A stretch of 64,000 nt of DNA from Halorhabdus rudnickae (GCF_900880625.1 NZ_CAAHFB010000005.1:1-64000); one strand, 5' to 3'. Shown: positions 9,795 through 18,361, counted from the stretch's first letter. Program-made: numbers and translations. Notes: a model not told the origin generated them from the letters alone.

Positions 9795-10290
9795 CGATCC
9801 GATCGAAGATTTGTTTTTCCGAATTGGGTAGCGAACTCCTCGTGGACACTGTCCACGATAGAACCTGGTAAGCGGTGATTTTCTGTGTAATCGGTTGGTG
9901 ATTAGGGCGGACTGAATATGGCTCGCCACGCTCGCCGCTGCCACCCTACGCGTCACTCGGCACCGACCGTTCCGGGCGGGCTTCCGCTCCAGTGGGTGCG
10001 GGTCCTGCCGGGCGTCCGGTTTGCCGCCAGCGGGTAAGCGCGGGGGATTGCGCTCCGGTCGGTGCTCATCCCGCCACGCTTACTCCGCTGGACGTTCGCT
10101 CCAGGCGGGTCAGCGCGCGCGGCTGTTTGTGCACGTCCCTCGGGCGCTCTCGCTCGCGCCCAAAGGGGCGCTCGCGAAGGCGCGAGCGAGAGCGCAGAGA
10201 CGGTTCTGTCGGTCGTCATCGTGGAAAACCGCGATGCTGGAACATCGCGGTGGTGGCGCGTGAGCGCCTTCGGAATCTGGTGTGATTCCA
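9795..10290. other. 496-nt non-coding region with GC-rich palindrome
   Basis: No convincing gene. Several overlapping open frames exist but are Arg/Gly/Ala-rich, as expected for GC-rich non-coding DNA. The left third is AT-richer; the right part carries the inverted repeat listed separately. Lying between a primase-polymerase and an RPA-like gene, it is a candidate replication-origin or regulatory region (inference from position only). Confidence 0.4.
10144..10195. repeat. 17-bp perfect inverted repeat
   Basis: Bases 10144-10160 are the reverse complement of 10179-10195, with an 18-nt loop. The arms are rich in gcgag/ctcgc. It could be a transcription stop, a protein-binding site or part of an origin. 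Confidence 0.9.
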
Positions 10291-11139
10291 ATGTCAGGTA
10301 AACAGCTATCGACTAATGAAGTTTCGGTCGATGCACAGGCACTCGAACCAACGCGCGAGCGGAGCGGAAATGACGGAGTCGGTGAAGTCGTCGAGGACAC
10401 GCCGGAGTTCAGGCCGTCGGTCCAACAGGAGACGCAGGCCAAGGTGGATTCAAATCACCCGGACGGAATGGTGCAGGACTTCTCGCACCTTACGCTGGAA
10501 CAGGAAGAGCGGATCAAGGCCCGGGAGGCCGAACTCGAGCACATTAGCGCGCAGGCGGAACTCACGTCTCAGGACGGGCGAGCACGACGGACGCGTGAGG
10601 TCGTCATCGAAGATCGGCGGGAGTTGCGACGCGAGCGACAGAGGTCGGACCCACGAGAGCGACTGTCGCAGGACGAACTGGCGTCGGTGAATCGGGAGGC
10701 TGATCGGATCGCGAAGCGGTTCGACGGTGGGCCTCGACGAGCGGCCATCGCCCGGGTCCTGGCCGAGCGGGTGGTCCGTGGACAGGATCTCACGGAGGCA
10801 GTCTTCGAGACGATCGACGAGTGGAAAGCCGAACCCGGTGTGATCTGCCCGATCGCAGACGTGCCGGACGTGCAGTCGAACGAGGTGGACATCGAGGGTG
10901 AGGTGATCGAGCTGTGGGCTCCCTCCGACCCAGCCATAGCCCAGGTCGGCCTTATCGTGGACGAAACGAGCACGATCAAGTTTACGAGCTGGAAAAAATC
11001 AGATCCGAAGATCGTTCAGGAGGGCGAGACCGTTCGGATGTACGGTGTCAAGAAGAACTGGTACGACGGACGGTGTTCGGTCGCTGTGACCTACCACAGT
11101 CGGATCGAGTTCCCCGAACGGGACTGCTGGTGGGAGTAG
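10291..11139 (+). CDS. RPA-like single-stranded DNA-binding (OB-fold) protein
   Basis: A 282-aa protein from ATG 10291. Residues 1-190 are charged and mostly helical. The last ~90 residues form an OB-fold: the strand pattern VDIEGEVIELW, then IAQVGLIVDETSTIKFTSW, then GETVRMYGVKKNWYDGR and CSVAV resembles haloarchaeal replication factor A domains. It probably protects or presents single-stranded DNA for replication or transfer, working with the primase-polymerase upstream. No zinc finger is visible. Confidence 0.65.
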   Translation: MSGKQLSTNEVSVDAQALEPTRERSGNDGVGEVVEDTPEFRPSVQQETQAKVDSNHPDGMVQDFSHLTLEQEERIKAREAELEHISAQAELTSQDGRARRTREVVIEDRRELRRERQRSDPRERLSQDELASVNREADRIAKRFDGGPRRAAIARVLAERVVRGQDLTEAVFETIDEWKAEPGVICPIADVPDVQSNEVDIEGEVIELWAPSDPAIAQVGLIVDETSTIKFTSWKKSDPKIVQEGETVRMYGVKKNWYDGRCSVAVTYHSRIEFPERDCWWE

Positions 11140-11277
11140 CCGGTTTTGACAACAGGCCCATCTTTTTGTCGTTCTTTCTCTCTGCTATTAGTGTCGACCG
11201 CAATTGCCTGCAGTAACGTTTGTGTACTCCCGAAAAGGGTGCGGGAGCCACGGTCTGACGTGGCTTCGCATCCAACG

Positions 11278-11412
11278 ATGTGTTCGACGAACCGATGCCC
11301 CGAATGTGGCAGTACCGACGTCAATCACCTGCGAATGCGCGTCGACGGCATGGATCCTTCGATCACGGTCTGTGTCATGATGTCCTGTACCAACTGTAAG
11401 CACGAGTGGTAA
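11278..11412 (+). CDS. 44-aa zinc-ribbon protein
   Basis: Starts at ATG 11278. Two CxxC knuckles, CPECGS near the N terminus and CTNCKHEW at the very end, frame a short beta hairpin. The C-terminal CxxCxxxW ending resembles the zinc ribbon of TFS/RPB9-type transcription proteins cut down to the ribbon alone. The frame continues upstream of this ATG, but that part is not protein-like. Function unknown. Confidence 0.6.
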   Translation: MCSTNRCPECGSTDVNHLRMRVDGMDPSITVCVMMSCTNCKHEW

Positions 11413-11599
11413 GAACGACCAGACAGAGACAAAAGAACTGAAAATCGTCTCTTATCACTTCTGTGCCGCCTCGCCCCACGGCCCACCTCCCCACCCTCCG
11501 CTCCGTGCTCGCTCCCTCCGGTCGCTGCGCGCGCAGCCACAACCCAATCCTTGAATTTTATACAAGAAAATCGGTTTAGCAGGAGGTCTACTATATGCT
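11413..11599. other. Intergenic region between converging genes
   Basis: No gene seen. It contains a C/T-rich stretch typical of haloarchaeal intergenic DNA, then an AT-rich segment (about 11548-11595) next to the stop of the minus-strand operon, where transcription of both converging units may end. Confidence 0.4.
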
Positions 11600-11893
11600 C
11601 TATCTCGAATAGCTCACGACTGTCAGAAAGAATGCAACTCCTCCGGAAGCTAATACGAAACCACCAAGTCCTGAGAATGCTTCAGAAAGAAATTCTGAGA
11701 CAGCCGTTGTTGTAAACGCCGCTACGATCGTAACCATAGAGAAGAATACAAACCCCGGCCAGAATGGTAACAGTCGCCCGTCTCGACGATGAACCCCTAT
11801 CGAACTGCGTCTCCCTCCGAATATCTCATTAATCCCATATCCGATGAGTACTCCAATCATAGCCGAAATTCCAACCGTCGTGATCGTTGTCAC
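11600..11893 (-). CDS. Small three-helix membrane protein of the ubiquitin-like operon
   Basis: A 97-aa protein, last gene of the ubiquitin-like operon; its ATG overlaps the E1 stop by 4 nt. Three hydrophobic stretches are visible (about residues 3-22, 43-68 and 74-95), separated by a short positively charged loop (GGRRSSIGVHRRDGR). No catalytic motif. Tight coupling suggests it acts with the conjugation enzymes, perhaps as membrane anchor, target or effector; this is inference. Confidence 0.6.
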   Translation of the reverse strand: MTTITTVGISAMIGVLIGYGINEIFGGRRSSIGVHRRDGRLLPFWPGFVFFSMVTIVAAFTTTAVSEFLSEAFSGLGGFVLASGGVAFFLTVVSYSR

Positions 11894-13503
11894 TGCTCAT
11901 CACCTCCGTTCAGGTCTCGACGAATTTTCGCGTACTTTGGATCATTAGAGAGGGTCAGTTGGTGAGTATCGCCGTCAGCTAAGAGTGATTTCATCGGGCA
12001 GCCTGGTTTACAGCTACTAATGCCCTCCTCCATCGACCATGTGCCGGGCATAAACCGCCGAATCCCACGCTGGCCGCCGGCGACACCGAGTACGTAATCC
12101 TGTAGCCGGAGCGTTACCATCCCAGCGACGATGAGATTGACTGCATTTGTACTAGGCTCCCGATCCTCGCCAGTGGTCTCATCAGCACCCTCTGCGCCTT
12201 CATCCAACCCATAGTCCCCAGGCCCCGTCGCGTCGGGATTGTTCATTTCGTCATTAGCAGCCGTCTCGCGCCAGTGACGGGCACAGTTCTGGCATGGCTG
12301 CCCTGGACCTGCGATAGTTGCCTGTGCATAGGCGTTCTCGTCTAGTACCCCACCCGTGTTGTGAAGGTGCGATCCGCCGCTAATTACCGGCACAAGGTGA
12401 GCGTGAGCCATTTCGTCAAGAACTCGGGTGGGCCACTCACCTTCGGCAGCATGAATAACAACATCGCAATCAAGCAGCCGGTCAATAGCGCCGTACTGTA
12501 GTCGGGCTTCAACAACACTTGCTTCGTAGACGTCCACGGAAAATCCGGGTGCAGTCCCACCAAGTTGGGCGAGGCGCTCGGCTATATCGACCTTGGGACG
12601 TCGCGCATCTGCGTCTGCCCGACTCGCACCCTGGGCACGATTAAGATTCGCTGGCTCAACTCTGTCGAAATCAACGACGACGAGTTCACCGATACCCATC
12701 CGAGCGAGGTGCTCAGCGAGAATTGAGCCACCCCCACCAGCGCCGACAAGACCAACACGAAGTGAATTCAACTGCCGCTGTCCATCCTCACCCCACAATT
12801 CAATAGTGCTATCTTGTGTATCCAGTGAGATAGCTGCCGCCGCACCTGCAACGCCATCGGTTTTTTTAGACGTCGGGTATTCACGCAGTGATTCGCCCAC
12901 GACACGTACACAATCCGCGTCGAAAGTCCGGGCTGATGACGGTGAATACGCCGCCTTCCCGACGTCATCAGCCGTATCTGGAGTATCGAACTCGTAGCCG
13001 ATGACTCGCCACTGACGCGAGGTGTCTTTCACGATAGCAATTCCGAGCGGTGCCTCATCTCCAAGACGATTGGCGTCTTCAAAGAGGTCTTTCTCAGCTG
13101 TGTTTAGATCACCTACAGACGGGTTTGGAAAAGCCGTCTCGTCCCCTGTCAGGTTCGGATGGGTGTGAATATATAAAAGTCCAGCTGCGTCGCCAACTTC
13201 CCGGGCGCGAGCGACTGCCTCGTACCGGTAGTCAGCATCGAATTGAACACTCCCACCGTAATTGATGTCGCCATCAGCCGGATCGAGGATGTCGTGTACT
13301 AGAAAAGACACCCGGTCCTGGCCACTACTGCGTGTGATGACACAGATAACGCCTCGTTCCCATTCGTGCTCGGTTCGAGCATCCTCAAAGAGAATACGCT
13401 CAAGTTCGGTCTGCTGTTCCTCAGATAAAGCCAAATGGAACTCGTCCGCAGATTGTAGCAAATAGCTACGGTCCGTAAGCCGGTCTGGACGGTTGGTGGA
13501 CAT
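11890..13503 (-). CDS. JAB peptidase fused to ThiF/E1-like adenylyltransferase
   Basis: A 537-aa fusion from the ATG at 13503; the frame extends further upstream but overlaps the E2 gene. Residues ~20-200 form a JAB/MPN isopeptidase domain with IHTHP (H113, H115) and SVGD (S129, D132), the metal site of JAMM enzymes though with a longer spacer. Residues ~235-500 are a ThiF/E1 domain: nucleotide loop GLVGAGGGGS (251-260), VVDFDRVEPANLNR (276-289), and two cysteine pairs CQNC (404-407) and CKPGC (498-502) likely to bind zinc. Expected to adenylate the ubiquitin-like protein, pass it to the E2-like protein, and trim or remove it. Confidence 0.85.
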   Translation of the reverse strand: MSTNRPDRLTDRSYLLQSADEFHLALSEEQQTELERILFEDARTEHEWERGVICVITRSSGQDRVSFLVHDILDPADGDINYGGSVQFDADYRYEAVARAREVGDAAGLLYIHTHPNLTGDETAFPNPSVGDLNTAEKDLFEDANRLGDEAPLGIAIVKDTSRQWRVIGYEFDTPDTADDVGKAAYSPSSARTFDADCVRVVGESLREYPTSKKTDGVAGAAAAISLDTQDSTIELWGEDGQRQLNSLRVGLVGAGGGGSILAEHLARMGIGELVVVDFDRVEPANLNRAQGASRADADARRPKVDIAERLAQLGGTAPGFSVDVYEASVVEARLQYGAIDRLLDCDVVIHAAEGEWPTRVLDEMAHAHLVPVISGGSHLHNTGGVLDENAYAQATIAGPGQPCQNCARHWRETAANDEMNNPDATGPGDYGLDEGAEGADETTGEDREPSTNAVNLIVAGMVTLRLQDYVLGVAGGQRGIRRFMPGTWSMEEGISSCKPGCPMKSLLADGDTHQLTLSNDPKYAKIRRDLNGGDEQ

Positions 13504-13505
13504 CG

Positions 13506-14042
13506 TTACTGCCCCTCCACTGGCGTACGCAGCACTTGTTTCATCCACGGAACCGCGGCCTGCATCTGGTCGGGACTCCCCTGCTCGTTGATATTCATAT
13601 AGTCCCACCGTCGACTCCAATACAGAACCTGATCGACATCGAGAGCGCGACAAAGTGGTTCCGCGTGATCTCGATCGGTCTGTGTGTTGGTCGGGAGTTG
13701 GCCATCGATGCGTAAAACTGGATCAGTGGCGAATCCGTACTTTTGACCCGCTGGGAACGTGTCGGGTACTCGGATGAACACTTCGGCCCTATCGTGGTTG
13801 TAGTTGGCAAATCGACCAACGTTGACAATGCCCAAGCTAATGAATACAAAGTTACCCCCGCCTGGGTCATCGTCATTGGTGACCGTCACCAACTTCGGAG
13901 TTACTTCCGGGTGGGCCTGAAGCGTCTCAAATCCGTCCTGGAACCGATCTGAACGGTCGCGTAGAAGCTCATCGTGCTGGGAGTAGGTTCGGATGGTAGG
14001 AACCGCGTCAGCGCTCCCAGTTGCAGAGTCGTCCGTCGCCAT
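13506..14042 (-). CDS. Prokaryotic E2/UBC-like conjugating protein
   Basis: A 178-aa protein, 2 nt before the JAB-E1 gene and 3 nt after the ubiquitin-like gene. The middle reads like a UBC fold: a strand with GNFVFISLGIVNVGRF, then AEVFIRVPDTFPAGQKYGF (the proline-rich YPxxxP-type turn), then a histidine, and the only cysteine, C131 in HAEPLCRALD, followed by tryptophans in YWSRRWD. This matches E2 families found with multi-ubiquitin proteins in bacteria. C131 is the candidate catalytic residue. Confidence 0.7.
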   Translation of the reverse strand: MATDDSATGSADAVPTIRTYSQHDELLRDRSDRFQDGFETLQAHPEVTPKLVTVTNDDDPGGGNFVFISLGIVNVGRFANYNHDRAEVFIRVPDTFPAGQKYGFATDPVLRIDGQLPTNTQTDRDHAEPLCRALDVDQVLYWSRRWDYMNINEQGSPDQMQAAVPWMKQVLRTPVEGQ

Positions 14043-14045
14043 ATC

Positions 14046-14345
14046 TTACACGTAGTTCCGTCCGTCGCCCTTCGTGTCGAAGTGCTTGCGGTGTTGTTCG
14101 TCGAGGTGAACCGTGTCGCCCGGTGCGAATACTGCTTCTTCCGGACCGCCTTCGCCGCGGAGCGCCACGAGGTCATACGCGTCAGCACCATCGGGGAAGA
14201 CGATCGCGATCAAGTCGCGGGCATCCACGGTCGAATCTTCGAATTTGGCCTTCGTCCCGTCAACGAAGACCACGTACTGCTTGTTGTTTCGGGGGGCGTT
14301 ACCGTCGTCGTTCCGGCTTTCGCCGGGGTTGGAATCCTCACTCAT
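14046..14345 (-). CDS. Ubiquitin-like (Multi_ubiq-type) protein, single domain
   Basis: A 99-aa protein starting at ATG 14345 (an earlier in-frame ATG at 14376 is possible). After ~20 flexible residues comes a beta-grasp pattern: QYVVFVDGTKAKFEDSTV, then ARDLIAIV, then DAYDLVAL, then AVFAPGDTVHLDE, and a closing KHFDT. This is the layout of prokaryotic multi-ubiquitin domains, here only once. The tail ends GDGRNYV, without a terminal Gly-Gly, so processing or a different attachment mode is possible. First gene of the four-gene operon. Confidence 0.7.
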   Translation of the reverse strand: MSEDSNPGESRNDDGNAPRNNKQYVVFVDGTKAKFEDSTVDARDLIAIVFPDGADAYDLVALRGEGGPEEAVFAPGDTVHLDEQHRKHFDTKGDGRNYV

Positions 14346-14698
14346 GTATGTGGGACGCCACACGGAGGAGTGGAGCAACGCTTAACACCCGGCCAGACTG
14401 ATAGTAGTCTAGTCCGGGTGACCCCAGCACCTCGGGGAGCCTAATCCCCGGTGGCTTCGCTGGCTGGTCATCGGGGCGATGCATCGACCTGCTCCGTGCG
14501 CCAACACCATCGCAGGTCGAGCGCGTCTTTCGTGGCGGCATGTACCAAGTCGGGAGGACCGACAGGTTACTGACGAATCGTTGTTGAAGGATATTAAAGC
14601 TATTGGGTAGATATCGCGCCTACAATCAGAATGCCATCGCTCTGTTGGCAAAGATTTTTATAGTAGTTGTACTAAACCATGTGATATGGTGTTGTTCA
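14346..14698. promoter_or_regulatory. Divergent promoter region of ubiquitin-like operon and regulator
   Basis: 353 nt between divergent genes. For the + strand gene, a TATA-like box (14655-14662) lies about 40 nt before its ATG. For the minus strand the box is less clear; an AT-rich segment around 14590-14602 is a candidate. A short GC stem (about 14430-14452) is also present. The neighbouring winged-helix protein is the obvious candidate to bind here. Confidence 0.5.
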
Positions 14699-15253
14699 AT
14701 GTCAGAAAATAACCGTCGCGATGATGAAGATGGAGAGATATCGGCATTGGAACTCGGTTCGGAATTACAGGACCCACTCGAAGACCTATCGGATGATGAC
14801 CCGGATATAAAGGGGTTTGGCGATAATGAAAGCGACACGTTATCACAGGACAAAGTTCGACGTGCAGTCCGAAAGTTTGGCGAGGATGGGATCACGGTGA
14901 GCGAGATAATGGAGGTTACTGGGCTCGCGCGCAATACTGTTGATAAACATTTGACTCGGTTGCGACAGCTCCGTGAAGTGTACCGGCAAAAGCGTGACAA
15001 GCAGACCTACTTCTATTATCCAAACGGAAAGCCCCTACATTCGTTTGGGAAAAAGCGAATTGAGGACGGGGACACCATTTTGGATATTCAGCTGGCAAAA
15101 GGGAAGAATGACGACTTGTATTTCCACTTGACAGAGAAGCGCTTCTCGTTGATGGAAGGTGAAACCACAGAAGGAGCGGTCATCTTCCCGATGTCGTCAC
15201 TTGATGAAGTCTTCCAAAAGATGCAAGAATTTGCTGAGGAGGCTGAAGAATAA
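14699..15253 (+). CDS. Winged helix-turn-helix transcriptional regulator
   Basis: A 184-aa protein from ATG 14699. Residues ~1-45 are acidic. Residues ~55-115 form a winged helix: DKVRRAVRKFGEDGITVSE, recognition segment GLARNTVDKHLTRLRQL, and a wing with TYFYYPNGK. A C-terminal strand-rich domain (~125-184) may sense a ligand or dimerise. It faces the ubiquitin-like operon across a shared promoter region and overlaps the next gene by one base (TAATG), so it probably regulates one or both units. Confidence 0.7.
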   Translation: MSENNRRDDEDGEISALELGSELQDPLEDLSDDDPDIKGFGDNESDTLSQDKVRRAVRKFGEDGITVSEIMEVTGLARNTVDKHLTRLRQLREVYRQKRDKQTYFYYPNGKPLHSFGKKRIEDGDTILDIQLAKGKNDDLYFHLTEKRFSLMEGETTEGAVIFPMSSLDEVFQKMQEFAEEAEE

Positions 15254-16656
15254 TGCAAGATATCAAATTCATCCAAAAGAACGAGCAAGGCCTTGATGAG
15301 GTCCGGATTAGTGAAGTCACAGGGATTGAGGCACCGTTCTACACCCCAGAAGTAAGCGGTCCAGAGGGTCTCCAATCATTACTTTTCGCACGTGACGCTT
15401 TGGAGTCCCACAGTCCGGTGATGGTAGCGGGACATAGGTGGCAAGATATTCGATCAAAGCCACGCTTCAAACAGGTTCGAGAGGACATTCGAGAGCTAGT
15501 AACCGAGCACCCGTTCTTCTATTACGAACCTGTTGAACTATTCCGTTATACTCGCCCTCAGAATTTGGTTACTTACGCGTTCCGCGGCGATCAGGCTCGT
15601 TCACGCGATTTCTACAGTGAACTACGGGATGGCAACTACAAAGACGCAATTGAGAAACTACCCCGCTTTTTCCAGCCTTTCATAGAAGCTCAAATGAAGG
15701 CCTTGCTGAAGAGCAAGGACCTCGCTGTCCCTATGAAATATCAGTCCCAAAATAGTGGCAAAGTCCACGAAGCCTGGCGGGACAAACGAGCGGATTCAGG
15801 GTTTACAGAGTACTTCGAGACGCTCGCTCAGGACGCAGGGAACGCACCTAATACTGCCCTCATTCCACCTGTACCCCCAGTGATGAAATCGACCGGGAAA
15901 GACGTCATCAGCCGCACACTGGGACTTAATAGCTATATGAGACAGCTGGCTGAGACAAAATGGAATGAACCCTCAAGTGGGTCAGTAACGGTATATCTCC
16001 ACTTCTACATCGATCAGGGGGTTTTCGAGCCAAGTGATAATGGCAACGCCCAGCGGATCAAACAAGCCATTAAATCAGAAATACAGAGCGCATCCTACGC
16101 CGGCGTGGCCCTCACCATCTCAAATCTAGGTCGGGTATGGAACAAAGGGAATGAAAAAGCACTCGAGAGCTTCGTTACGGAAGTCGTCAATCTGGCACGT
16201 CAAGAGCATCTTCCGGTCATTCTCCCGCGGTCGGGCTATTACGGAATGTATCTAACTGATCACGGTGTTCAGACATTCTCCAGCCTGATGAATGGCAATC
16301 TCGAATATAATCGCCGAGGGGGAGGGATTGATGAACGTTCGAAGTACGGTACTATCCCAATATATGGTGCTGCACGGGAAGTGAATGCAGAAGAGTTAGA
16401 CCAAGTGCTGGCACGCAATGGGGGCGAACTTCATGATATCTCCGGCATTCCGAGCTCGCCGCCAACATATAATCACTCTGCTGGATCATATAAAGCAAAG
16501 TACGGAAAAGCAATCCAGTTCCGAACTAGATTCGGAAAAGCCCGACGGATGGTCCATATCAAGGAAGCTCAAGAACTACGCGATGGACTCAGACGAGGGA
16601 CAGCGCGACCTGCTCAACGTTACTTTGAGCGTTCAGATCATCCGGACCTCAGTTAG
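15253..16656 (+). CDS. Unknown 467-aa protein coupled to the regulator
   Basis: The start ATG shares its first base with the upstream stop (TAATG), so it is co-translated with the winged-helix protein. I do not recognise the family. Visible features are alternating hydrophobic strands and helices in the second half (SVTVYLHFYID, YAGVALTISNLGRVW, LPVILPRSGYYGMYLTDHG, GTIPIYGAAREVN), which could be a TIM-barrel-like fold, and a basic C terminus. No transmembrane helices or Cys clusters. The moderate base composition differs from the GC-rich left end. It may be the effector or target of the adjacent ubiquitin-like system. Confidence 0.6.
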   Translation: MQDIKFIQKNEQGLDEVRISEVTGIEAPFYTPEVSGPEGLQSLLFARDALESHSPVMVAGHRWQDIRSKPRFKQVREDIRELVTEHPFFYYEPVELFRYTRPQNLVTYAFRGDQARSRDFYSELRDGNYKDAIEKLPRFFQPFIEAQMKALLKSKDLAVPMKYQSQNSGKVHEAWRDKRADSGFTEYFETLAQDAGNAPNTALIPPVPPVMKSTGKDVISRTLGLNSYMRQLAETKWNEPSSGSVTVYLHFYIDQGVFEPSDNGNAQRIKQAIKSEIQSASYAGVALTISNLGRVWNKGNEKALESFVTEVVNLARQEHLPVILPRSGYYGMYLTDHGVQTFSSLMNGNLEYNRRGGGIDERSKYGTIPIYGAAREVNAEELDQVLARNGGELHDISGIPSSPPTYNHSAGSYKAKYGKAIQFRTRFGKARRMVHIKEAQELRDGLRRGTARPAQRYFERSDHPDLS

Positions 16657-16772
16657 AGAGCTGAGTCTATTTCAGTCTCACTTACTCTCGTTTTTTGAAA
16701 TATGTTTCATATCTCCATTGATGGGTGAAGGGGTCGCGACGACAGCGAGTTCCGAGTACATCGGCGATGACT

Positions 16773-17190
16773 ATGGCAATTAGAGACGTCTACGGGACTG
16801 GATTCGATGAGGACGTCAAAAACAGATTCGAGTACCAATCAGTGCCCGGAGTGTGACCGCCACGTCACCACAAACGTCAAGGAAACCGTCTTCGAGGACT
16901 GCGGCCTCGTCATCGAAGAGCAACGCCTCGATAATGGGTCGGAGTGGCGAGCGTACGATGAGGACGAGCGGGAACGGACGGGCGCTCCGCTGATAGCAGC
17001 GCGTCACGACCGAGGGCTCTCGACCGAACTCGGGCGCAGAACAGGTGCGAACGGGAACGAACTCTCCGCACAGAAGCGCCGGCGACTCGCCCGGATGCGG
17101 CGCGAACAGACCCGTGGCCGGTGGCAATCGAAGGCCGAACAGAACCTCGCCCCCGGGTTCGGCGGGCCGGTTGGCCTCCAGTTGGACTAG
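16773..17190 (+). pseudogene. Broken transcription factor B (TFB) fragment
   Basis: A decayed copy of the TFB gene that follows. The ATG at 16773 begins a TFB-like leader (MAIRDVYGTGFDEDV), but the frame is lost at an A5 run (about 16817-16821) and the zinc-ribbon part continues in another frame. The ribbon has CPEC but the third ligand is Phe (ETVFEDCG versus ETVCEDCG in the neighbour). The B-finger part (ERTGAPLIAARHDRGLSTELGR) is preserved. The gene stops before the cyclin folds, at the point aligning with NLAHGLSEVS of the intact copy. Confidence 0.75.
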
Positions 17191-17334
17191 ATTCTCGTAG
17201 ATCCACGTAGTGGAGACCCTCATTGGCGGATTAGAACGTGTTGATGCCATCATATTCCCGGTTCGGTTTTTCTGCCCCTGCGATGGGCGAGGGGCTCGAG
17301 ACACACTGAGTCCCTCGTGAATTCGGTGATTCGC

Positions 17335-18261
17335 ATGGCGACCAGCGATAGCTACGACCATCGATTCGACGAAGACGTACCGAGCGGATCAAACACCGGC
17401 TGTCCGGACTGTGGTGGCCAGGTTCGAACGAATTCGATCGAGACAGTCTGTGAGGACTGTGGTCTGGTTCTCCACGAAGAACCGATCGATCATGGGCCGG
17501 AATGGCGATCCTTCGAGGACGACCGAACGAATCCAGAACGCACTGGTGCTCCCCTCACGCCGACGAGGCACGATCGCGGCATTTCGACGGAGATCGGCCG
17601 GAAGACCGACGGAAAGGGCAACGATCTCTCGGGATCGAAGCGCAGGCAACTCGGTCGGTTCCGACGTGAGCACAGTCGAGCGCGTTTCCGTTCGAAGAGC
17701 GAGCGAAATCTGGCCCACGGCCTCTCCGAAGTCAGTCGGATCGTGAGTGCACTCGACGTTTCGAACGTGATCGACGACCAGGCGTGTGATCTCTTCCGGA
17801 GCGCTCAGAGCGAGGACCTGTTTCACGGGCGATCGATCGAGGCGATGGCAGCCGGCAGTGTCTACGCAGCCTGTCGGTGCAATCGGCTTCCGTGGACGCT
17901 CGACGAGGTGAGCGCGGTCGCACGGGTGAACAAGGACCGAGTCGAGAACGCCTATCGGGCGTTGAATCGGGAACTGAGGCTGCCCACGGTCCCGCCGTCA
18001 CCGCAGCAGTACGTGCCTCGGCTGGCGTCAGAACTGGGTATCTCCCAAGAGGTGCGTCAAGAGGCGGAGCGATTGGCGAAGAAGGCGGAGAACCATCGTC
18101 TTGCGAACGGTCGCAATCCCATCGGAGTGGCAGCCGGTTGTCTGTACGAAGCGATTCAGCGAGGTGACGAAAGCGTGACGCAGTGTGCCCTTGGAGAGTG
18201 TGCAGACGTCTCACCGAACACAGTACGTGACCGCTGGCAAGAGCTCCAGCGACTCGAATAG
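17335..18261 (+). CDS. tfb: Transcription initiation factor IIB (TFB)
   Basis: A 308-aa protein from ATG 17335. It has the zinc ribbon CPDCGG...CEDCGLV (about 22-45), the B-finger/linker WRSFEDD...RTGAPLTPTRHDRGISTEIGR, then two cyclin-like repeats (about 120-205 and 215-305) with SIEAMAAGSVYAACR and NPIGVAAGCLYEA. It recruits RNA polymerase to TBP-bound promoters. Haloarchaea carry many TFBs; a divergent copy within an accessory island is likely to serve specific promoters. The leader resembles that of the broken copy upstream, indicating a tandem duplication. Confidence 0.9.
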   Translation: MATSDSYDHRFDEDVPSGSNTGCPDCGGQVRTNSIETVCEDCGLVLHEEPIDHGPEWRSFEDDRTNPERTGAPLTPTRHDRGISTEIGRKTDGKGNDLSGSKRRQLGRFRREHSRARFRSKSERNLAHGLSEVSRIVSALDVSNVIDDQACDLFRSAQSEDLFHGRSIEAMAAGSVYAACRCNRLPWTLDEVSAVARVNKDRVENAYRALNRELRLPTVPPSPQQYVPRLASELGISQEVRQEAERLAKKAENHRLANGRNPIGVAAGCLYEAIQRGDESVTQCALGECADVSPNTVRDRWQELQRLE

Positions 18262-18361
18262 ACCCCAAATAGTGTCTATGGTGTTGTACAGCGGAAAAAT
18301 AGATCTTTCAATAGGTGCTTATAACTCTCTTTCCAGGGTCCTGAAGACTAATCCCTGAGAC

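Noticed and set aside
10062-10301. Overlapping small frames in the gap before the RPA-like gene
   Set aside because: Several frames are open at once because of high GC; all give Ala/Arg/Ser-rich sequence, and the palindrome lies inside them.
14430-14452. Short GC stem suggestive of a tRNA or structured RNA
   Set aside because: No T-arm consensus, anticodon arm or matching acceptor stem can be built around it.
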